Shown here: one piece after another, positions 58,802-64,000 of the stretch | Layout of the letters: the number at the start of each line of letters is the position of its first letter | How positions within the stretch are numbered: the stretch's first letter is position 1 | Assembly (NCBI GenBank): GCA_014138645.1 | Contig: JACJIB010000009.1 | Location: forward strand, 181,562-245,561 | Reading direction: 5' to 3' | Length of the DNA: 64,000 nt | Origin: Methylorubrum thiocyanatum | GTDB lineage: Bacteria > Pseudomonadota > Alphaproteobacteria > Rhizobiales > Beijerinckiaceae | The notes under the pieces: generated by a model | Told to the model about the DNA's origin: nothing | Database searches by the model: none | What the model saw: only the letters and a program-made list of their open reading frames with translations | Position numbers and translations under genes: made by a program

Positions 58802-59248
58802 ATGATCAGTCTTACGGTCAATGGCCGGCAACATGCGGTCGATGCTGGTCCGGATACGCCGCTTCTCTTCGTCCTGCGGGACACGATCGGCCTGACCGGC
58901 ACCAAATACGGTTGCGGAATCGGCCAGTGCGGCGCCTGCACCGTGCTCCTCGATGGGCAGGCGACCCGTTCCTGTCAGGTGCCGCTGGAGAGCGTCGGCA
59001 CGCAAGGCATCACCACGATCGAGGCGATCGAGACGGATCCCGTCGGCGCCAAGGTGGTGGCGGCCTGGGTCGGCATCGAGGTGCCGCAATGCGGCTACTG
59101 CCAGTCGGGCCAGGTCATGGCCGCGACGGGGCTGCTCAAGGAGACGCCGAAGCCGTCGGAGGACGACATCGCCGCCGCGATGACAAATCTGTGCCGCTGC
59201 GGCACCTACAACGCCATCGCCGCCGCCGTGCGGCAGGCCGCGGCCTGA
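58802..59248 (+). CDS. iorA: Molybdenum hydroxylase 2Fe-2S subunit, IorA type
   Basis: A 148-residue iron-sulfur subunit. The ferredoxin-like motif GCGIGQCGACTVLLDG plus a following Cys (RSCQVPLESVG), and the helical domain motif CGYCQSGQVMAATGLL with NLCRCGTYNAIAAAV. First gene of a two-subunit isoquinoline 1-oxidoreductase-type hydroxylase. The large subunit follows after 10 bases. No FAD subunit gene is present. These systems pass electrons to a cytochrome or other membrane acceptor. Confidence 0.92.
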   Translation: MISLTVNGRQHAVDAGPDTPLLFVLRDTIGLTGTKYGCGIGQCGACTVLLDGQATRSCQVPLESVGTQGITTIEAIETDPVGAKVVAAWVGIEVPQCGYCQSGQVMAATGLLKETPKPSEDDIAAAMTNLCRCGTYNAIAAAVRQAAA

Positions 59249-59258
59249 GGAGGCGGCG

Positions 59259-61517
59259 ATGAACGATCTCACCCCCCTCCACCGCCTCGGCCTCGGCGCC
59301 CGGCCCACCCGCGAGCCGGTGAAGAACTTCTCGCGCCGAGGCTTCCTCGGCATCGCCTCGGGTGCCCTCCTGCTCGGCATCGACCTGCCGGGCGGGGCGG
59401 CTGCCCAGACTCGCGCCGAGGGGCCGGCGGCCGTGGCACCGAAGCCCGGCACCCGCGTGGCCGCCTTTCTCGAGATCCGTCCGGACAGCTCCGTGCGCCT
59501 GCTCAGCCCCTTCGTGGAGGGCGGCCAGGGCATCAATACCGGGCTCGCGCAGACGATCGGCGAGGAACTCGACCTCGACCCCGCCCGCTTCGCGGTCGAA
59601 TGCGCCCCGCCCGGCCCCGATTATGCCGTCGTCAACGGCCTGCGCATGACCGGCGGCAGCTTCTCGACCCGGTCCAGCTTCGAGGCGATGCGCCGCCTCG
59701 GCGCCACCGCGCGGGAAATGCTTCTGCGCGCCGCCGCCGCCCGGCTCGCCGTCGCTCAGGACAGCCTGACGACCGAGGACGGCCGCGTGGTTCACGCCGC
59801 TACGGGCCGCACCCTCGGCTACGGCGAACTGGCACAGGCCGCCCTCGCGCTCCAGCCGCGGGACGACGTACCGCTGAGGGACGCGAAGAGCTTCCGCTGG
59901 ATCGGCCGGCCGGTGGCCCGGCTCGACATGCGCGACAAGGCGACGGGGCGGGCGACCTACGCCATCGACATCCGCGTCGAGGGCATGCTGCACGCCGCCG
60001 TCACGCATGCCCCCCATCTCGGCACCGAGCCGCAGGTAATCGCCAACGAAGCGGCGGTGCGGGCGATGCCAGGCATCCACTCGGTCCACCGCCTGCCCGG
60101 CGCGGTGGCCGTGGTGGCCGATTCCTGGTGGCGGGCGCGCAAGGGCGCCGAGGCGTTGCAGGTCACCTGGACTGCGCCCGCGCCGGAGGGGATCGCCACG
60201 GTCTCGCAAAGCTTCTCGTCTTCGGCGATGCTCGCGGAGCTGAAGGGCTCGACCGAGCCCGGCATTCCCGCCGAGCAGGAGGGCGACCCTGCCGCCGCCT
60301 TCGCGGGCGCCGCCAAGGTGATCGAGGCGGAATACGACGCGCCCTATCTCGCCCATGCCCAGCTCGAACCGCCCTCGGCGGTTGCCCGGTTCACGGCGGA
60401 CGGGAGCCTCGATCTCTGGCTGCCGAACCAGATGCCGGAGCTGTTCCAGCAGATCGCCGCGAAGACCGCGGGGCTGGAGCCGGAGCAGGTGCGCATCCAC
60501 TCGCCGATGCTCGGCGGCTTCTTCGGACGCCACTTCGCCTACGGCCCAGCCAATCCCTTCCCGCAGGCGATCCTGCTCGCCCAGGCGACCGGCCGGCCCG
60601 TGCGGGTGCTGTGGTCGCGCGAGGAAGAGTTCGGCATGGACGCGGTGCGTCCCCTGAGTTTCGCCCGCTTCAAGGCGGCGCTCGGGGCCGACGGAATGCC
60701 CGTGGCGCTCCACACCGTTGCGGTCGGCGAGGGCCCGATCGGCCGCTGGTTCGGCGCGCTGTTCAAGTCGCCGGTCGATTCCTCGGTGGTCGAGGGGCTC
60801 GACAAGAAACCCTACGCCATCCCGAACCGGCGCCTCGACTACGTGAAGGTGCCTCACCCCGTCACGATCGCCTTCTGGCGCTCGGTCGGCCACTCGATGA
60901 ACGACTACTTCTACGAGAGCTTCCTCGATGAGGTCGCCGCGGCGGGGGATAAGGATCCGTTCGCTCTACGCATGGCGCTGCTGAAGGACAGCCCACGCCA
61001 CCGGACGCTGCTGAAAGCGGTCGCGGATCTCGCCGGCGGCTGGCGGCGCGGGCCGTTCGCGGCGGAGGACGGCACGAGCCGGGCACGCGGCGTCTCGATG
61101 GCCTCGCCCTTCGGCTCCGAGACCGCGACCATCGCCGAGGTCTCGTTGAAGGACGGCGAGGCGCGGGTGCACGATCTCTGGATCGCCATCGATCCGGGCA
61201 GCGTGGTCAACCCGGCCATCGTCAAGCGGCAGGTCGAGAGCGCGGCGGCGCTCGGGCTCTCCTCCACGCTCCTCGAACAGGTGGTCTACGAGAACGGGCA
61301 GCGGCAGGCGAAGAACTTCGACGCCTACCCGATCCTCGACCGCGAGCGCATGCCGCGGGTCCACGTGACCATCGTCGAGAGCGGTGCGCCGATGGGCGGC
61401 ATCGGCGAGCCCGGCCTGCCCGGCGTGCCGCCCGCGGTGGTCAACGCCGTCGCGGCCCTCACGGGCCGGCGGGTGCGCAGCCTGCCGCTCGCCAAGACGC
61501 CGCTTTCCGGTGTCTGA
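59259..61517 (+). CDS. iorB: Molybdenum hydroxylase large subunit, IorB type, Tat-exported
   Basis: A 752-residue molybdenum-cofactor subunit. A twin-arginine leader (NFSRRGFLGIASGALLLGID) directs the folded enzyme to the periplasm. The first half is the IorB-specific N-terminal part (LLSPFVEGGQGINTGLAQTI, MTGGSFSTRSSFEAMRRLGA). The second has the a/b hammerhead (FRWIGRPVARLDMRDKATGR), the cofactor motif MLGGFFGRHFAYGPANPFPQ, and the catalytic Glu in MGGIGEPGLPGVPPAVVNAV. Relatives oxidise N-heterocycles or aldehydes such as isoquinoline. The substrate here is unknown. Confidence 0.93.
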   Translation: MNDLTPLHRLGLGARPTREPVKNFSRRGFLGIASGALLLGIDLPGGAAAQTRAEGPAAVAPKPGTRVAAFLEIRPDSSVRLLSPFVEGGQGINTGLAQTIGEELDLDPARFAVECAPPGPDYAVVNGLRMTGGSFSTRSSFEAMRRLGATAREMLLRAAAARLAVAQDSLTTEDGRVVHAATGRTLGYGELAQAALALQPRDDVPLRDAKSFRWIGRPVARLDMRDKATGRATYAIDIRVEGMLHAAVTHAPHLGTEPQVIANEAAVRAMPGIHSVHRLPGAVAVVADSWWRARKGAEALQVTWTAPAPEGIATVSQSFSSSAMLAELKGSTEPGIPAEQEGDPAAAFAGAAKVIEAEYDAPYLAHAQLEPPSAVARFTADGSLDLWLPNQMPELFQQIAAKTAGLEPEQVRIHSPMLGGFFGRHFAYGPANPFPQAILLAQATGRPVRVLWSREEEFGMDAVRPLSFARFKAALGADGMPVALHTVAVGEGPIGRWFGALFKSPVDSSVVEGLDKKPYAIPNRRLDYVKVPHPVTIAFWRSVGHSMNDYFYESFLDEVAAAGDKDPFALRMALLKDSPRHRTLLKAVADLAGGWRRGPFAAEDGTSRARGVSMASPFGSETATIAEVSLKDGEARVHDLWIAIDPGSVVNPAIVKRQVESAAALGLSSTLLEQVVYENGQRQAKNFDAYPILDRERMPRVHVTIVESGAPMGGIGEPGLPGVPPAVVNAVAALTGRRVRSLPLAKTPLSGV

Positions 61518-61561
61518 CGGCCGGGATCTGATGGCCAGTGTCTGAGGGAGGAGGCGGGATC

Positions 61562-62569
61562 ATGACGACCGTCGCCGCGAACGAGGTGCCGCCGGTTCGC
61601 GCGGGCCTCGCGCCGCGCTTCGAGTACCTGCCGGTCGCCCTGTTCGGTTCCGTGATGGGGCTGACGGGCCTGAGCGTTGCGTGGCGTCTCGCGAGCGCCC
61701 GCTACGGCCTGCCCGCCCTTGCCGCCGACGCGATCGGCTGGGCTGCGCTCCTCGCCTTTCTCGCCCTCGCGCTGGCCTACGGCGCGAAGGCGGTGACGGC
61801 GTGGCCGGTGGTGCTGGCCGAGTTCCGCCATCCGATCGCCGGCAACCTGTTCGGCACGATCCTGATCAGCCTGATGCTGGTGCCCTTCGTGCTCGCCGGC
61901 CTCAGCCCCACCCTCGCTGCGGCGGCCTGGGTCGTCGGCGCGGGTGGGATGGTGGTGTTCGCTCTCCTCATCGTCAGCCGCTGGATGGGAAGCCGCCAGC
62001 AACTCGCCCACGCGACGCCCGCCTGGATCGTGCCGGTGGTCGGCCTGCTCGATATCCCGCTCGCCGGCCCCTTGCTCGGCCTGCCGCAGACCCAGACGCT
62101 GATGATGTTCGGGCTCAGCGTCGGCCTGTTCTTCGCCGTCCCGCTCTTCACCCTGGTCTTCGCCCGCCTCGTCTTCGAGGAACCGCTGCCCGCCGCCCAG
62201 CGGCCGACCCTGATGATCCTCGTGGCGCCCTTCGCCGTCGGCTTCTCCAGCTACACCGCGACCTTCGGACGGATCGACGCCTTCGCGGAGGCGCTGTTCC
62301 TGATCGGCCTGTTCGTCTTCGCGGTGCTGGCCGGTCGTCTGCGCGACCTGCCGCGCTGCTGCCCGTTTCGCGTCTCGTGGTGGGCGGTGAGCTTTCCCGT
62401 CGCCGCCATGGCGGTGGCGTCCCTGCGCTACGCCGAGCATGTCCGTGCGCTCCCGGCCGATATCCTGGCCCTGACATTGCTCGCCGCCGCCACGGCGACG
62501 ATCGCGGCCCTTGCCGCGCGGACTCTCCTCGGCATCGCGCGGGGCGAACTCCGCCGGCTTGCGGGCTGA
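61562..62569 (+). CDS. TehA/SLAC1-family anion channel or exporter
   Basis: A 335-residue protein with ten hydrophobic spans (FEYLPVALFGSVMGLTGLSV, HPIAGNLFGTILISLMLVPF, ATPAWIVPVVGLLDIPLAGP, RPTLMILVAPFAVGFSSYTA). These are the features of the TehA/SLAC1 dicarboxylate or anion channel family, with the conserved Phe/Gly gating spans. TehA homologues also give tellurite tolerance. ATG 61562 has GGAGGAGG upstream. The GTG at 61538 would add eight residues and is less likely. It follows iorB by 44 bases and is probably in the same operon. Confidence 0.9.
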   Translation: MTTVAANEVPPVRAGLAPRFEYLPVALFGSVMGLTGLSVAWRLASARYGLPALAADAIGWAALLAFLALALAYGAKAVTAWPVVLAEFRHPIAGNLFGTILISLMLVPFVLAGLSPTLAAAAWVVGAGGMVVFALLIVSRWMGSRQQLAHATPAWIVPVVGLLDIPLAGPLLGLPQTQTLMMFGLSVGLFFAVPLFTLVFARLVFEEPLPAAQRPTLMILVAPFAVGFSSYTATFGRIDAFAEALFLIGLFVFAVLAGRLRDLPRCCPFRVSWWAVSFPVAAMAVASLRYAEHVRALPADILALTLLAAATATIAALAARTLLGIARGELRRLAG

Positions 62570-62688
62570 CCGGGAAGCGGGGAGGGCGCCCACGTCCCTG
62601 GCCGGAGGGCGAACAAACCGCCCGGCCTCGGGTTTGCCGGAAGAGACGCGCGCCGCGCCTCGAACCCCGCGAACCTTTGAGGACCTTC

Positions 62689-63552
62689 ATGACCGGCGAT
62701 AGGCTACGGACCGACCGGCGTCAGCACGGCTCCGGCCGGAGGGCGGATCTCGGATCGACGCTCGCGAGAGGACTCGTCGCGGGGGCCGCCGGGGTCGCCG
62801 CGATGACGCTCGCCGAGAAGGTCGAGCAGAGCCTCACCGGCCGGCCGAATTCCTATGTCCCCGCGCACACCCTGCGCCGCATCCTCGGCCTGCCGCCGCG
62901 GCCCGATCGCGAGCGGGTCGGGATGAACTGGGCGATGCATTGGGGTCAGGGCATCGCCCTCGGGCCACTCAGGATGCTGATGGCAGAGCGCGGCATGCGC
63001 GGCTCGGTCGCCTCGTTCCTGTTCCTGAACCTTCGCCTGCTCAACGATCAGGTGCTGGAAAACGCCACCGGCGCCGGCGCGCCGCCCTGGACCTGGCCGC
63101 GCGACGAGCAGCGGATCGATCTCCTGCACAAGGCGATCTACGCCTTCGTCACCGGCTACGTCGCCGATGGGATGGCGCAGAACCCGGACCGGACGCGGCA
63201 TCGCGGGCGGGGCGATGACCGCGAGGCCGCGGGCGAGGGCATCCTCCGTCGTACGGCTCTCTCGAAGGGCAGAACCGCCGCGGATCAGGGCGCGCGATCC
63301 TCTCCGCGTAAAACCCGAGCCGAGGCGAACAGGGCTTACGGCGTCCGCGTTGACGTCCCAGGCCGCGCAGGAGTCCCGGTTCTCGTCATCGCCCGAGACG
63401 AACTGGATGCCGAACTCCTGGCGGCCGAGGCGGCCGGTCCGGACGCTCACGCCGAGGTGTTCCGCGAACTGGATCGCGACGAGATCAGGGAGCACGGGCT
63501 CGACCTGCGCGACCGGGACAGTGTCAGATCGCTGGCGACGCTGAGGCTGTAG
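62689..63552 (+). CDS. Conserved unknown protein with long, possibly unrelated tail
   Basis: A 287-residue frame. The first about 165 residues form a conserved, largely hydrophobic/helical unit (LARGLVAGAAGVAAMTLAEK, SYVPAHTLRRILGLPPRPDR, GMNWAMHWGQGIALGPLRML, FLFLNLRLLNDQVLENATGA, IDLLHKAIYAFVTGYVADGM) seen in actinobacterial and Methylobacterium proteins of unknown function. After residue 168 the sequence changes to Arg/Gly/Asp-rich text, then a more ordered segment (GVPVLVIARDELDAELLAAE, FRELDRDEIREHGLDLRDRD). This tail could be a read-through artefact of a lost stop or a second short gene. ATG 62689 follows GAGGACC. Confidence 0.65.
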   Translation: MTGDRLRTDRRQHGSGRRADLGSTLARGLVAGAAGVAAMTLAEKVEQSLTGRPNSYVPAHTLRRILGLPPRPDRERVGMNWAMHWGQGIALGPLRMLMAERGMRGSVASFLFLNLRLLNDQVLENATGAGAPPWTWPRDEQRIDLLHKAIYAFVTGYVADGMAQNPDRTRHRGRGDDREAAGEGILRRTALSKGRTAADQGARSSPRKTRAEANRAYGVRVDVPGRAGVPVLVIARDELDAELLAAEAAGPDAHAEVFRELDRDEIREHGLDLRDRDSVRSLATLRL

Positions 63553-63677
63553 AAGGGGGGACGGGTACGGTCGGACGAAATGCCGGGAGGGGGGAGAGCC
63601 CATCGCAGATGCGATGGCTCACCGATGCGTCTGAAAGGCCCGTGGCGGGCTTCCTCGCAGTTTTTGCGTTTTTTCGA

Positions 63678-63706
63678 TTGACGGGCGGTGCCGGGCTCCC
63701 TATACC
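63678..63706 (+). promoter_or_regulatory. Strong upstream promoter (P1) at the right edge
   Basis: TTGACG (63678-63683), a 17-base spacer and TATACC (63701-63706). A T-rich stretch directly upstream could act as an UP element. It shows a high match to sigma70 consensus for a high-GC genome. It drives whatever lies beyond the window. Confidence 0.65.
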
Positions 63707-63877
63707 CACTTTCACCGACGGGGCGCCGCGGTCCACCACTTGGTGGGGCGGGGTTCTGGCGGTCTTCGGGATTGTTGGTGGAGCGGAGCTGATCCGGGTG
63801 ACTGGATCGGGCGATCGCTGTCCTTCTCGTCTCGAGGTGTCGGTCGTCTCCGGCGCTGTGGCGCTTTCGCGGGGCGG

Positions 63878-63906
63878 TTGACAGGACGGTTCGCCGGCTC
63901 TAGATG
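63878..63906 (+). promoter_or_regulatory. Second promoter (P2), probable rRNA or other strong operon
   Basis: TTGACA (63878-63883), a 17-base spacer and TAGATG (63901-63906), exactly 200 bases after P1 and with the same spacing. GC-rich discriminator and tandem layout recall rRNA operon promoters of Alphaproteobacteria. Whether an rrn operon follows cannot be seen. Confidence 0.6.
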
Positions 63907-64000
63907 CCGCGGACCGCTGGCGGCGGACTTCGATCCGGCCGCGGACTTCATCGCTGAGGGTGGGCTGTGTGGGCCGGGCAACCGGGCTGTCGGCGCGTCT

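Larger units (their letters stand above)
63553..64000. other. Gene-free right end carrying two promoters
   Basis: Apart from a chance frame (63609-63881) that ends within a promoter, I see no gene in the last 448 bases. The stretch has a T/A-rich piece (63659-63677, AGTTTTTGCGTTTTTTCG) followed by two strong promoters (separate entries). From about 63907 onward the sequence is GC-rich leader-like DNA to the edge of the window. Confidence 0.6.

Noticed and set aside
62704-63603. 299-codon minus-strand frame opposite the last gene
   Set aside because: Opposite a conserved plus-strand gene in its first two thirds. The 3' part could be something, but I see no family and no start signal.
63609-63881. 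90-codon plus-strand frame with a hydrophobic middle
   Set aside because: It spans the first promoter and its stop codon lies inside the -35 of the second. No ribosome binding site.

Overview
High-GC (about 70 %) chromosomal DNA, most likely from Methylobacterium/Methylorubrum (Alphaproteobacteria, Hyphomicrobiales). The inference rests on a CtrA master regulator next to fliI-fliJ, a hybrid NADP-malic enzyme/phosphotransacetylase, the protein sequences in general, and short palindromic repeat families typical of these genomes. No rRNA, tRNA, CRISPR, phage or insertion sequence was recognised. Long antisense open frames are abundant because of the base composition and were discarded.

Layout. 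1-5.2 kb: the 5' part of a large two-domain glycosyltransferase (runs off the left edge), a MarR regulator, a HigBA-type toxin-antitoxin pair with an operator inside its promoter, two small unknown genes, and a VanX-type dipeptidase. 5.2-10 kb: half-size EamA transporter, CrcB fluoride channel, and a three-subunit molybdenum hydroxylase of the PaoABC/YagTSR type. 10-17.8 kb: M20 peptidase, then a four-gene, translationally coupled glycosyltransferase operon. Its second gene carries an in-frame palindromic repeat cassette and its last gene has three copies of a YY/HY repeat. 17.9-22.8 kb: Tat-exported acetamidase/formamidase homologue, maeB, a hexapeptide acyltransferase and a DUF3297 gene. 22.9-32.5 kb: ctrA, fliI, fliJ, a secreted protein, a YbhN-like membrane protein, a chemoreceptor and flhA, forming a motility and cell-cycle region with CtrA-like boxes. 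32.5-38.3 kb: small envelope/stress proteins, kpsE and kpsT homologues (no kpsM beside them), and tex.

38.4-53.3 kb is the most unusual stretch. At least twelve genes on the minus strand mostly encode exported or membrane proteins without close known function. They are arranged around a secreted caspase-like peptidase with Sel1 and peptidoglycan-binding-like repeats, a DUF4384-like partner, two cytosolic proteins, a single-span membrane protein, a secreted trypsin-like protease with an intact triad, and an OmpA-domain protein. A FitAB toxin-antitoxin pair sits in the middle. I propose this as a candidate envelope proteolysis module.

53.4-63.6 kb: a GlxA-type AraC regulator divergent from a short-chain dehydrogenase, a four-hairpin repeat, a LysR regulator divergent from an EamA transporter and a zinc-type oxidoreductase, an IorAB-type molybdenum hydroxylase with a TehA/SLAC1-like channel gene, and a conserved unknown. 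The last 450 bases hold two strong tandem promoters that probably drive something beyond the right edge, perhaps a stable RNA operon.
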